A stretch of 64,000 bases of DNA, taken from positions 8,122,001 to 8,186,000 of the forward strand of contig NZ_JAUSWW010000001.1 of assembly GCF_030815415.1 (NCBI RefSeq), in the 5' to 3' direction. A program made the translations under genes and the position numbers. The notes under the pieces were generated by a model. It saw only the letters and a program-made list of their open reading frames with translations. It did no database searches and had not been told where the DNA came from. This document shows positions 33,664 to 41,857 of this stretch, piece by piece. This stretch comes from Streptomyces canus (GTDB lineage Bacteria; Actinomycetota; Actinomycetes; Streptomycetales; Streptomycetaceae). Numbering within the stretch: position 1 is the stretch's first letter; each line of letters begins with the position of its first letter.

Positions 33664-33793
33664 TAGTCCGCTCCTTTCCGTAGTCGTCACATCCCTTGCA
33701 TGCGCATGAAGAGTCAACTCGCCTGGTGGGCGCGTGGGGAGCGTGTGCGACAGGCATATGCGGGCCCGGCGCGCACACGGTGTGTGAATACGG

Positions 33794-33825
33794 CGGGCCC
33801 GGCGCTCCGAAGAGTGCCGGGCCCG
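33794..33825 (-). terminator. Terminator after the 3-hydroxybutyryl-CoA dehydrogenase gene
   Basis: CGGGCCCGGC (33794-33803) pairs perfectly with GCCGGGCCCG (33816-33825); the loop can add a CTC/GAG extension around CGAA. A 10-bp GC stem located just past the dehydrogenase stop on the minus strand. Confidence 0.78.
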
Positions 33826-33899
33826 TGTTCGTCGCACTGTGTCATCAGCACCCTGTAACGGGCACTGTGCACACGGCCGGGAGATGTCAGGCGACGCGG

Positions 33900-34760
33900 T
33901 CAGCCGTAGGTGTAGAAGCCGGAACCGGTCTTGCGGCCCAGGCGGCCGGCGTCGACCATGCGCTGGAGCAGCGGGGGAGCGGCGTAGAGCGGCTCCTTGT
34001 ACTCGTCGTACATCGAATTGGCGATGGAGACGATCGTGTCCAGACCGATCAGGTCCGACAGCTTCAGCGGGCCCATCGGGTGGGCGCAGCCCATCTCCAT
34101 GCCGTTGTCGATGTCCTCGCGGCCCGCGATGCCCGACTCGAACATCCGGATGGCGGAGAGCAGATACGGCACGAGGAGTGCGTTGACCACGAACCCGGAG
34201 CGGTCCTGGGCGCGGATCGCGTGCTTGCCGAGCAGCTTCTCGGCGAAGGTCTGGGCGCGGCTGATCGTGCCCTCGGACGTGGTGAGCGCCGGGATCAGCT
34301 CGACGAGCTTCTGCACCGGGGCCGGGTTGAAGAAGTGGATGCCGATGACGTGATCGGGGCGCGAGGTGGCGACCGCCAGCTTCACCAGGGGGATGGAGGA
34401 GGTGTTGGAGGCGAGGATCGCGTCCGGGCGCGTCATGACCTGGTCGAGCACCTGGAAGATCTCGGTCTTCACCTGCTCGTTCTCGACGACGGCCTCGATC
34501 ACCAGATCGCGCTCGGAGAACTCGCCGAGGTCGGTGGTGAAGGACAGGCGCGCCAGGGTCGCGTCGCGCTCCTCCTCGCTGATCTTGCCGCGTTCGGCGG
34601 CCTTCGTCAGCGAGTTGAACAGCCGGGTCCGGCCGATCTCCAGGGCTTCACCGGTGGTCTCGGCGACCTTCACGTCCAGTCCGGAACGGGCGCAGACCTC
34701 GGCGATGCCGGCCCCCATCTGGCCGCAGCCCACTACTCCGACGCGCTCGATGTCGGTCAC
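33900..34760 (-). CDS. 3-hydroxybutyryl-CoA dehydrogenase
   Basis: 286 aa. The Rossmann motif VGVVGCGQMGAGIAEVCARSG sits at the N-terminus, followed by catalytic His-containing IGIHFFNPAPVQKLVELI and FVVNALLVPYLLSAIRM, ending in the helical dimerisation domain with GFYTYG. Family members oxidise 3-hydroxyacyl-CoA with NAD(P) in fatty-acid, butanoate or polyhydroxybutyrate metabolism. The GTG start has AAAGGGA upstream. It is monocistronic with a strong terminator, as expected for a housekeeping copy. Confidence 0.93.
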   Translation of the reverse strand: MTDIERVGVVGCGQMGAGIAEVCARSGLDVKVAETTGEALEIGRTRLFNSLTKAAERGKISEEERDATLARLSFTTDLGEFSERDLVIEAVVENEQVKTEIFQVLDQVMTRPDAILASNTSSIPLVKLAVATSRPDHVIGIHFFNPAPVQKLVELIPALTTSEGTISRAQTFAEKLLGKHAIRAQDRSGFVVNALLVPYLLSAIRMFESGIAGREDIDNGMEMGCAHPMGPLKLSDLIGLDTIVSIANSMYDEYKEPLYAAPPLLQRMVDAGRLGRKTGSGFYTYG

Positions 34761-34928
34761 ATCGTCCCTTTCGCTGGGTCTACGACTGTCCAGGGGTCTC
34801 TTTGTGGAGATGCCCTGCTCCGTTCGTGCACGTTACTGGAAAGTATCGATGATCGATCGGCGGGGTCGGGCATCCTGGGCGCGAACGGTCCGCGGTCGGG
34901 CGGATCCGCCGTGTTTCGGGGTGTACAG

Positions 34929-36158
34929 ATGGGGCGTTTGTCACGCCGGGCGTTCGCGCTGGCCGTGCTTTCCACGGTCACGACAGCGTCGGGCACCGCG
35001 TCGGCCGCACCGGCCCGCCGACCGCGCGAGGTCCGGGAGATGCGGGGCGTCTGGATCGCCAGTGTGGCCAACCGCGACTGGCCCTCCAGGACCGGGCTGA
35101 CCGCCGCCCAGCAGCGCGCCGAGCTGATGGCGCACCTCGACAAGGCGGTGGCGGACCGTCTCAACGCCGTGATCCTCCAGGTACGGCCCACCGCGGACGC
35201 GCTCTGGCCCTCGCCGTACGAGCCCTGGTCGCAGTACCTCACCGGCACCCAGGGCAAGTCCCCCGGCTGGGACCCGCTCGGCACAGCCGTGCGGGAGGCG
35301 CACGAGCGGGGCCTGGAACTGCACGCCTGGTTCAACCCGTACCGCATCTCCAACCAGGCGGACCTGACAAAACTGGTCGCCTCCCACCCCGCCCGCCGGA
35401 ACCCGGAGTGGGTGGTGGCCTACGGCGGGAAGCTCTACTACAACCCCGGGCTGCCCGAGGTCCGCTCCTTCGTGCAGGACGCGATCCTGGACGCGGTGGA
35501 GAAGTACCCGGTGGACGCCGTCCACTTCGACGACTACTTCTATCCGTACCCGGTGGCGGGCCAGACCTTCGACGACGACGCGGCCTACGACGAGCACGGC
35601 GGCGGCTTCGCCACCCGGGCCGACTGGCGGCGGGACAACATCGACCGACTGGTGCTGGAGACCGCGGCCCGCATCCGGCAGACCCGGCCCGCCACCCGCT
35701 TCGGCATCAGCCCCTTCGGGGTGTGGCGCAACGCCGCCACCGATCCGCTCGGCTCCGACACACGGGCGGGTGTGCAGTCGTACGACGACAACTACGCGGA
35801 CACCCGCAAGTGGGTCCGCGAGGGCTGGATCGACTACCTCGTGCCGCAGCTCTACTGGAACATCGGCTTCGCCGCCGCCGACTACGCGACACTGGCGCCC
35901 TGGTGGGCCGAGGTGGCGCGGGGGAGCAGGACGAAGCTGTATCTGGGCGAGGCCCTCTACAAAGCGGGGGATCCGGCCCAGCCGGCCGCCTGGCAGGACC
36001 CCGCCGAACTGTCCCGGCACCTCACCCTCGCCAAGGACCACCCGGAGCTGTGCGGGCATGTCTTCTTCGCGGCCAAGGAGGTGTCGGCGGATCCCGTCGG
36101 CGCGATGGCGCGCGTGGTCGCCGACCACTACCAGCAGCCGGCGAGGCCTTCACGCTGA
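34929..36158 (+). CDS. Secreted GHL10/DUF187 glycoside-hydrolase-like protein (YngK type)
   Basis: 409 aa. A Tat-type signal (MGRLSRRAFALAVLSTV, cleavage near ASA-AP at residue 27) is followed by a TIM-barrel with the family's REMRGVWIASVANRDWPS start, then ILQVRPTADALWPSPYEPWS, LHAWFNPYRIS, DAVHFDDYFYPYP and RFGISPFGVWRN. Homologous domains include B. subtilis YngK; activity towards peptidoglycan-derived or other glycans is suspected but not established. ATG at 34929 is chosen on the signal peptide. The stop is 1 nt from the stop of the convergent DUF1918 gene. Confidence 0.88.
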   Translation: MGRLSRRAFALAVLSTVTTASGTASAAPARRPREVREMRGVWIASVANRDWPSRTGLTAAQQRAELMAHLDKAVADRLNAVILQVRPTADALWPSPYEPWSQYLTGTQGKSPGWDPLGTAVREAHERGLELHAWFNPYRISNQADLTKLVASHPARRNPEWVVAYGGKLYYNPGLPEVRSFVQDAILDAVEKYPVDAVHFDDYFYPYPVAGQTFDDDAAYDEHGGGFATRADWRRDNIDRLVLETAARIRQTRPATRFGISPFGVWRNAATDPLGSDTRAGVQSYDDNYADTRKWVREGWIDYLVPQLYWNIGFAAADYATLAPWWAEVARGSRTKLYLGEALYKAGDPAQPAAWQDPAELSRHLTLAKDHPELCGHVFFAAKEVSADPVGAMARVVADHYQQPARPSR

Positions 36159-36159
36159 C

Positions 36160-36354
36160 CTAGTGCGCGGTGTCCTTGTGACGGATCTCGCTGTCGGGGC
36201 CGGGTGAGCACACGCCCACGTGCCCGTCCTCGAAGCGGACGCGGTACGGGGGGTTGCCCCCTTGTCCCATCACTTCGACGATCTCGCCGATCTTGTCGTG
36301 TTGTCCGACCACCCTGCCGTGCTGCACAAGCTGGTCGCCCACGGTTGCAAGCAT
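36160..36354 (-). CDS. DUF1918 domain-containing small protein
   Basis: 64 aa. It matches the DUF1918 pattern: MLATVGDQLVQHGRVVGQHD, GEIVEVMGQGGNPPYRVRFEDGH and VCSPGPDSEIRH. The fold is a small SH3-like barrel of unknown role, common in Streptomyces, often in several copies per genome. ATG at 36354 is the only reasonable start. It is convergent with the glycoside hydrolase. Confidence 0.9.
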   Translation of the reverse strand: MLATVGDQLVQHGRVVGQHDKIGEIVEVMGQGGNPPYRVRFEDGHVGVCSPGPDSEIRHKDTAH

Positions 36355-36446
36355 CTGTGGGTCCTCCTCACGAGGTGCGGAAGCAGCGGTCCGTGGCCTT
36401 GAGTTTACGGCGCGGCGGCCCGGTTGGACCGTCCCGTGCGCGCCGC

Positions 36447-37361
36447 TCAGCCTCGCGCCCGCTGGGTGACGGCGATGCAGACAAGCACCGCCGCGGCCGT
36501 CAGCGGGGCGGCCACCGTCAGGTGCTCACCCAGCAGCAGCACCGACCACACCAGTGTGAGCAGGGGCTGGGCCAACTGCAACTGGCTGGCCTTGGGGATG
36601 CCGATCATGGCCATGCCCCGGTACCAGACGACCAGACCGAGGAACTGCGAGCCCGCCGCGACCCACAGCAGTCCGGTCACGCTGTGCGCGGTGAGGTGCA
36701 CGGGTTCGTACGACAGGGCCACCACGGTCGCGGGCACGGAGAACGGCAGGCACAGCACCAGCGCCCAGCCGACGACCTGCCAGCCCGGTATGACCTTGGC
36801 CAGCCGGCCGCCCTCGGTGTAGCCGGCCGCGCACACCAGCAGGGAGCCGAAGAGATACAGGTCGGCGGAGGTGAGGGCGCCGCCGCTCTGCTGCACGGTG
36901 AAGGCGAGGACCGCGGCCGCGCCCGCGAGGGCGGCCGTCCAGAAGGTACGGGACGGGCGGGTGCCCATGCGCAGGGCGGAGAACAGCGCCGTGGTGAGCG
37001 GGAGCAGGCCGACCACCACGGCGGCGTGGGAGGTGGTCGAGGTCCGCAGCGCGAGAGTGGTGAGCATCGGGAAGCCGACGACGACACCGCCGGCGACCAC
37101 CGCGAGCCCCGCCCAGTGGCGGCGGGCGGGAACGGGAACGCGCAGCGCCAGCAGACAGGATCCGGCGATCAGCGCGGCGAGCACGCTCCGCACCCCGACC
37201 AGTGACCAGGGCCCGAAGCCCTCCAGACCCCATGCTGTCGCCGGGAAGGTGAGGGAGAAGGCGACGACGCCGAGGGCGGCAACCAGGGTGCCGGCAGTGG
37301 TGTTCGGCTTGGCGCCGACCGCTATCGTGATCGGGTCAGTAGCGCTACTCTGTACTCTCAT
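36447..37361 (-). CDS. EamA/DMT-superfamily transporter
   Basis: 304 aa with ten hydrophobic segments arranged as two EamA repeats (about 25-150 and 160-295). It includes the terminal VWSVLLLGEHLTVAAPLTAAAVLVC typical of the second repeat. Members export amino acids or related metabolites. The ATG at 37361 overlaps the start codon of the divergent MocR gene by two bases, so no separate untranslated region exists. A -10-like TACGCT on the minus strand, 5 nt before the ATG, supports a leaderless transcript. The MocR protein is the likely regulator. Confidence 0.9.
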   Translation of the reverse strand: MRVQSSATDPITIAVGAKPNTTAGTLVAALGVVAFSLTFPATAWGLEGFGPWSLVGVRSVLAALIAGSCLLALRVPVPARRHWAGLAVVAGGVVVGFPMLTTLALRTSTTSHAAVVVGLLPLTTALFSALRMGTRPSRTFWTAALAGAAAVLAFTVQQSGGALTSADLYLFGSLLVCAAGYTEGGRLAKVIPGWQVVGWALVLCLPFSVPATVVALSYEPVHLTAHSVTGLLWVAAGSQFLGLVVWYRGMAMIGIPKASQLQLAQPLLTLVWSVLLLGEHLTVAAPLTAAAVLVCIAVTQRARG

Positions 37362-38823
37362 GCAAGAGCGTAGCAGCGTCGATGAGCTGGCGGAACGGCT
37401 GAGAAGTGAACTGAACCGCTACTCCGCGGGTGGAAAGCTCCCGTCGAGTCGAGCCCTGGTCGAGCAGTACCGGGTGAGCCCGGTGACGGTCTCCCGGGCG
37501 CTGGCGCAGCTGGCCGCCGAGGGGCTCGTCGTCACCCGGCCCGGTGCCGGGGTGTTCCGGGCGGTACCGCGCACCACGGCCGCCCCGGTGGGGGACACCT
37601 CCTGGCAGGAGGTGGCGCTGAGCGCGGACGCGTCCACCGACCTCGTGCCGCGCTCGGTGGACGCGAGCGGTGTCCTGGTCTCCCTCACCGAGCCGCCGCC
37701 CGAGGTGATCGAGTTCACCGGCGGCTATCTGCACCCCTCGCTCCAGCCCGAGCAGGCACTCGCCGCCGCGCTCTCCCGTGCCGCGCGCCGTCCCGGCGCC
37801 TGGGGCCGGCCGCCCATGGAGGGGCTGACGGAGCTGCGCTCGTGGTTCGCGCGGAGCATCGGCGGCTCCGTCACGGCGGCGGAGGTGCTGATCGCCGCCG
37901 GCGGGCAGTCGGCGCTGACCATCGCGCTGCGTGCGCTGGCCGCTCCCGGGGCCCCGGTGCTCGTCGAGTCGCCCACCTACCCCGGCATGCTGGCGATCGC
38001 CCGAGCGGCCGGGCTGCGGCCCGTGCCCGTCCCGGTCGACCCGGACGGGGTCAAGCCGGAGCTGCTGGCCGACGCCTTCCGGGCCACCGGCGCCCGGGTG
38101 TTCGTCTGCCAGCCGCTGTTCCAGAACCCGACCGGTGCCGTGCTCGCGCCTGAACGCCGGGGCGAGGTGCTGCGCATCGCGCGCGAGGCCGGCGCGTTCG
38201 TCGTCGAGGACGATTTCGTACGACGGCTCGTGCACGCGGACGCGGGCGAACTGCCGCGTCCGCTGGCCGCCGAGGACGCCGACGGGGTCGTCGTCCATGT
38301 GTGCTCGCTGACCAAGGCGACCTCGCCCAGCTTCCGGGTGTGTGCGCTCGCCGCGCGGGGGCCGGTGCTGGAACGGCTGCGTGCCATCCAGGTCGTCGAC
38401 ACCTTCTTCGTGCCGCGCCCCTTGCAGGAGGCGGCGCTGGAACTCGTGGGGTCGGCCGCCTGGCCGCGTCATCTGCGGGCGATCTCCACGGACTTGAAGA
38501 CGCGTCGGGACGCCATGACCACGGCGCTCGGCCTCCACCTCCCCGAACTCGCCCTCCCGCACGTCCCCTCGGGCGGCTACCACCTCTGGCTGCGCCTGCC
38601 GGACGATTCCGGGAGCACCTCCCAGGCTTTCGGCTCCAGGAGGGAGGCCGCGCTGACGGCGGCCGCCCTGCGCGCGGGGGTCGCGATCACCCCGGGCCGC
38701 CCGTACTTCAGCGCGGAGCCACCGGCGGGGCATGTGCGGTTGAGTTTCGCGGCGGTGGCGGGGGTCGGGGAGATCGCGGAGGGGGTACGGCGGTTGCGGC
38801 AGGCGGCGGACGAGGTGCTCTAA
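37360..38823 (+). CDS. MocR-type regulator (GntR winged helix fused to aminotransferase)
   Basis: 487 aa. The N-terminal winged helix (about residues 5-70: ELAERLRSELNRYSAGGKLP and YRVSPVTVSRALAQLAAEGL) is fused to a class I aminotransferase fold (about 115-485). PLP-site motifs are AGGQSALTIALRAL, FQNPTGAVL and Lys319 in VCSLTKATSPSFR. MocR proteins bind PLP and often regulate PLP synthesis or amino acid metabolism and transport. ATG at 37360 shares two bases with the divergent transporter's start. TACTCT at 37346-37351 suits a leaderless promoter. Its TAA stop overlaps the stop of the convergent gene. Confidence 0.92.
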   Translation: MQERSSVDELAERLRSELNRYSAGGKLPSSRALVEQYRVSPVTVSRALAQLAAEGLVVTRPGAGVFRAVPRTTAAPVGDTSWQEVALSADASTDLVPRSVDASGVLVSLTEPPPEVIEFTGGYLHPSLQPEQALAAALSRAARRPGAWGRPPMEGLTELRSWFARSIGGSVTAAEVLIAAGGQSALTIALRALAAPGAPVLVESPTYPGMLAIARAAGLRPVPVPVDPDGVKPELLADAFRATGARVFVCQPLFQNPTGAVLAPERRGEVLRIAREAGAFVVEDDFVRRLVHADAGELPRPLAAEDADGVVVHVCSLTKATSPSFRVCALAARGPVLERLRAIQVVDTFFVPRPLQEAALELVGSAAWPRHLRAISTDLKTRRDAMTTALGLHLPELALPHVPSGGYHLWLRLPDDSGSTSQAFGSRREAALTAAALRAGVAITPGRPYFSAEPPAGHVRLSFAAVAGVGEIAEGVRRLRQAADEVL

Positions 38824-39425
38824 CCGGTCGGGGCGATGCCGCACCTGAACTCGGCGGAGGCGAACAGCTCAGGCGTCAGGCGTACGCCGGTGAGGCGGTG
38901 CGCCAGCGCGAAGGACGCCTCGGTGTGCGGGCCGAAGTCCCGGTCGTCGGCGTCGCGCAGGTCGAAGCCCGACTCCCGCATCTCCGCGAGGAGTCCGTCG
39001 GGACGGCTGCCGTCGCGGGCGTAGGGGAAGAGCGGTTCGAAGTGCAGGCGTATGTCGCCGTCCTCGAACCAGTAGAAGTGGTCCACCGCGTTGACGTTGC
39101 GGAAGTGGGAGACCGCTCGGCGCCCGCGCGAGACGGGGAGCATGGCCTCGGGAGTGACGCCCAGGTAGCCGTTGAACTCCACCATCAGCGCCCAGCCGTC
39201 CAGGGTCGCCGCGCCCACGAACAGCCGGTCGTGGTCGGACAGGTCGTAGCACGGCTCGTACAGCAGGTCGACGCCGGTCAGCCGGCCCGCGGGCTCGGCC
39301 TTGAGCTCCTCCAGCAGTTCGTCGGCCGTGAGCCCCCGGACCAGGGTGACGCAGTACGCCTGCATCAAGAGCTCGTACTGCTCCTTCAGCCATGTGTAGT
39401 CGGCGGGGCCCGTGATCCCGGTCAT
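38820..39425 (-). CDS. DUF6461-like hypothetical protein
   Basis: 201 aa, soluble. Features visible are DYTWLKEQYELLMQAYCVTLVRGL at the start, DGWALMVEFNGYLGVTPEAM, and VNAVDHFYWFEDGDIRLHFE. This pattern recalls the Streptomyces DUF6461 group, whose function is unknown. ATG at 39425 is chosen; the much longer open frame upstream runs antisense to the GNAT gene. The stop codon (TAG at 38822-38820) overlaps the convergent MocR stop. Confidence 0.75.
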   Translation of the reverse strand: MTGITGPADYTWLKEQYELLMQAYCVTLVRGLTADELLEELKAEPAGRLTGVDLLYEPCYDLSDHDRLFVGAATLDGWALMVEFNGYLGVTPEAMLPVSRGRRAVSHFRNVNAVDHFYWFEDGDIRLHFEPLFPYARDGSRPDGLLAEMRESGFDLRDADDRDFGPHTEASFALAHRLTGVRLTPELFASAEFRCGIAPTG

Positions 39426-39506
39426 GGACTCAGCGTCGCATCCGGCACTGACAACGCCCCCTGGAAACCGTTCGACCAGGGCCTCCGGCCCTGCGAAGAT
39501 CCCGGC

Positions 39507-39932
39507 ATGAACGACCTCGCCGCCGGCTACGAGATCTCCACCGACCCCGACCGTATCGACGCCGCCCGCGTCCACCACTGGCTCTCCACCGACGCGTACT
39601 GGGCGGTCGGCCGCCCCCGGGAGAAGCAGGACCGGGCGATCGGGGGATCGCTCAACTTCGGGGTCTATGAGACGGCTTCGGGGGAGCAGGTGGCGTATGC
39701 CCGGATCATCACCGACCGGGCCACTTTCGCGTGGCTGTGCGATGTGTATGTCGATCCGTCCGTGCGGGGCAAGGGGATCGGGACCGCGCTCGTCGAGGCC
39801 GTACGCGAAGAGCTGCGGCCGTACGGGCTGCGCCGCATCCTGCTCGCCACGCATGACGCGCACGGGGTGTACGAGAAGGCCGGCTTCGCGCCGCTCGCGA
39901 ACCCGGATCACTGGATGGCGTACCTCTACTAA
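39507..39932 (+). CDS. GNAT-family N-acetyltransferase
   Basis: 141 aa. The acetyl-CoA loop is VYVDPSVRGKGIGTALVEAV (motif A, R-G-x-G-I/G), preceded by the beta-4 strand YARIITDRATFAWLCD and followed by LRRILLATHDAHGVYEKAGFAPL. The acceptor is unknown. ATG at 39507 follows the GATCCCGGC context without a strong ribosome binding site. It is divergent from the DUF6461-like gene. Confidence 0.9.
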   Translation: MNDLAAGYEISTDPDRIDAARVHHWLSTDAYWAVGRPREKQDRAIGGSLNFGVYETASGEQVAYARIITDRATFAWLCDVYVDPSVRGKGIGTALVEAVREELRPYGLRRILLATHDAHGVYEKAGFAPLANPDHWMAYLY

Positions 39933-40054
39933 GGCCCCTCGTTTCTGGTGAGTTGTCCGGCAGGTCCTGACCTTGCAGTAAGGTTTTGCCAACCCTGCGT
40001 AACTCCCGGGTAACACCTCTTGACCTGCGCACTTTCTCCACTCACCATCGCCGC

Positions 40055-40648
40055 ATGGCACTTCGGGTCACATTCGTCGCCGCCGCCCGCAGCTCCCCGC
40101 TGCTCGCGGAGCGCTTCGAGGACGATCGGCCGCTCGACCAGGCCGGCTGGGACGAGGTGCAGCGCGCCGCGGGGGACTTGCTGCCGCTGGCCGCGGCCGA
40201 ACTGCGCTACTGCTCACCGACTCCGCGCAGCCGCGCGACCGGGGACGGGCTCGGCTACGCCCCGCTCGTGCAACTCGCCCTGCGGGACTGTGACATGGGC
40301 CGCTGGCGCGGGCTGACGCTGGGCGAGGCGATGGCGCGCGAACCGGAGGCGGTGGACGCCTGGCTCGCCGACCCACGCGGTATCCCGCACGGCGGCGAGT
40401 CGCTGCTGGCCTTCATCTCCCGCGTCGGCGGCTGGCTCGACACCCGGCCCGTGGACGACGGCGGCCGTATCGTCGCAGTCGCCGAGCCCTCGGTGGTCCG
40501 CGCCGCGGTGGTGTACGCCCTGAAGGCGCCGCCGTCGACGTACTGGAACATCGACGTCCGCCCCCTCTCCACGACCACCGTCACCGGCCACGCGGGCCGC
40601 TGGAACCTGCGCTTCGACGGGGCCCAGGCCCAGCCGTCACGGGCGTGA
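40055..40648 (+). CDS. Histidine-phosphatase-fold protein lacking both catalytic histidines
   Basis: 197 aa. The fold is recognisable: an N-terminal strand LRVTFVAAARSSPLLAERFE, then YCSPTPRSRATGDGLG (aligned with the SPLxRAxQTA segment), MGRWRGLTLGEAMAREPE, IPHGGESLLAFISRVGGWLD and IVAVAEPSVVRAAVVYAL. The phospho-acceptor motif RHG is replaced by AAR in VAAARSS, and the second His of the usual SHG/THG motif by AEP in VAEPSVVRA. It is therefore probably not a phosphatase and may be a binding or scaffold protein. ATG at 40055 is chosen from the strand start. The 90-bp repeats lie directly downstream. Confidence 0.8.
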   Translation: MALRVTFVAAARSSPLLAERFEDDRPLDQAGWDEVQRAAGDLLPLAAAELRYCSPTPRSRATGDGLGYAPLVQLALRDCDMGRWRGLTLGEAMAREPEAVDAWLADPRGIPHGGESLLAFISRVGGWLDTRPVDDGGRIVAVAEPSVVRAAVVYALKAPPSTYWNIDVRPLSTTTVTGHAGRWNLRFDGAQAQPSRA

Positions 40649-41256
40649 GCCCGGCGGGTGTGCTCCGCGCCCTGGTGCCGTGTCCCGAGCCGTCGCGGAC
40701 GTGGCTCGGACCCTCGCGGATGCGGTCCTGACTCCGCCCGACGACTCGTGCGCCCAGGCCTCGCGGATGTGAAGCCAGGCCTCGCGGGCGTGGCTCGGGT
40801 TGTCGCGGGTGGGGTCCGGGTCCCCGTTCGGTGCGGTGCCGGCCCGGCCGTCGCGGGTGTGAGCCAGGCCTTGCGGGCGTGGCTCGGGTTGTCGCGGGTG
40901 GGGTCCGGGTCCCCGTTCGGTGCGGTGCCGGCCCGGCCGTCGCGGACGTGAAGCCAGGCCTTGCGGGCGTGGCTCGGGTTGTCGCGGGTGGGGTCCGGGT
41001 CCCCGTTCGGTGCGGTGCCGGCCCGGCCGTCGCGGACGTGAAGCCAGGCCTTGCGGGCGTGGCTCGGGTTGTCGCGGGTGGGGTCCGGGTCCCCGTTCGG
41101 TGCGGTGCCGGCCCGGCCCTCGCGGGTGTGAAGCCAGGCTTGGGAGTGTGGCGTCGGCCCTTGGGGGTGTGACCCGGGGCCGTGTGGTTGTGGCCCTGGC
41201 CTTCGTAGGCGTCGCCCCGGGCCGCGACGCGTGCCCGTGGTCTGTGAGCCCGGCGC
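40649..41256. other. 608-nt non-coding interval dominated by tandem repeats
   Basis: Between the phosphatase-fold gene and the DUF6314 gene there is no credible coding region. It holds four near-identical 89-90 bp units (40777-41135) flanked by degenerate pieces sharing short TCGCGG-(A/G)-(T/C)GTG modules back to about 40690 and on to about 41230. Open frames across it encode only Arg/Pro/Gly repeats, and the 89-bp first unit breaks any constant frame. Confidence 0.8.
40777..41135. repeat. Four tandem 89-90 bp repeat units
   Basis: Units begin at 40777, 40866, 40956 and 41046, each opening AGGCC(T/C)TGCGGGCGTGG or the C variant and containing GGTCCGGGTCCCCGTTCGG and TGCGGTGCCGGCCCGGCC. Differences are confined mostly to the last 20 bases (GTCGCGGACGTGAAGCC against GTCGCGGGTGTGAGCC). 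A truncated fifth unit follows at 41136. Near-perfect identity suggests recent amplification or homogenisation. Confidence 0.93.
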
Positions 41257-41721
41257 TCAGCCGCCGCGTGATCCGTCTGGTGTCTCGCGTGCGTACTCGG
41301 TCGTGAGGACGAGGTCCTTGGCGGGGCCGCCCACCTGCCACACCGTCCGCCAGTGTTGCTCGTCGAGGACGGTGAACTCGCCGCGGTAGAGGTCCGCCGC
41401 GCAGGGGTGGTCGGTGACGTGGTGGCCGGAGGTCAGGTCCAGGTCGTGGAAGTAGCGGCCGTCGGCGAAGCGCACCTCGGTCTCGGCCGGCGAAGTCCCG
41501 GGCAGGAAGCGCAAGGTGCGCTCGGCGGGGCGGGCGACGCCCTGCCAGGTGAAGGTGCCGGATTCCTGGTGCAGCAGCCCTTCGCCGTCCCATGGGCCGA
41601 AAACCGTCGTGCCCGAGAAGTGCCCGGTGTCCCCGCTCGCCAGGTCCCGCACGGACCGTTCGACCCGCCAACTCCCGGCCAGGTACGTCAGTACCTCCGG
41701 CACTGGCCAGAATCCGCCCAC
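41257..41721 (-). CDS. DUF6314-like hypothetical protein
   Basis: 154 aa. It begins VGGFWPVPEVLTYLAGSWRV and contains GHFSGTTVFGPWDGEGLLHQ, FHDLDLTSGHHVTDHPCAAD and VWQVGGPAKDLVLTTEYAR. The pattern is a lipocalin-like beta-barrel as in the DUF6314 family, of unknown function. GTG at 41721 is chosen because GGAAGGGGGG lies just upstream; the longer frame to 41949 would run into the arabinofuranosidase promoter and coding start. It is divergent from the arabinofuranosidase gene. Confidence 0.75.
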   Translation of the reverse strand: MGGFWPVPEVLTYLAGSWRVERSVRDLASGDTGHFSGTTVFGPWDGEGLLHQESGTFTWQGVARPAERTLRFLPGTSPAETEVRFADGRYFHDLDLTSGHHVTDHPCAADLYRGEFTVLDEQHWRTVWQVGGPAKDLVLTTEYARETPDGSRGG

Positions 41722-41793
41722 TCGTTCCCCCCTTCCGACACTTTCGGTACCGCCCGACCCGTTGACCTCGCGAGTCCCTCTCCCTATCTTGCC

Positions 41794-41828
41794 GTTCGAA
41801 GTGTTGATCAGTGTCTGATATTTCGAAC
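41794..41828. promoter_or_regulatory. Inverted repeat GTTCGAA-N21-TTCGAAC upstream of the arabinofuranosidase
   Basis: Two perfectly complementary 7-mers (41794-41800 and 41822-41828) frame an AT-rich stretch containing TGATCAG and CTGATAT. This sits 30 to 64 nt before the arabinofuranosidase ATG, in the promoter position between divergent genes. Control by a sugar-responsive repressor is plausible but not shown. Confidence 0.45.
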
Positions 41829-41857
41829 AGCACCCCCGATCGAGCCGCGGAGCATCC

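Noticed and set aside
40777..41135. CRISPR array
   Set aside because: Units are 90 bp and nearly identical throughout, with no separate spacers and no cas genes. No CRISPR was found elsewhere in the window.
40637..41833. Arg/Pro repeat protein on the minus strand across the 90-bp repeats
   Set aside because: The first unit is 89 bp, which breaks the repeat frame, and the frame overlaps the DUF6314 gene. Composition is that of noncoding GC-rich repeats.
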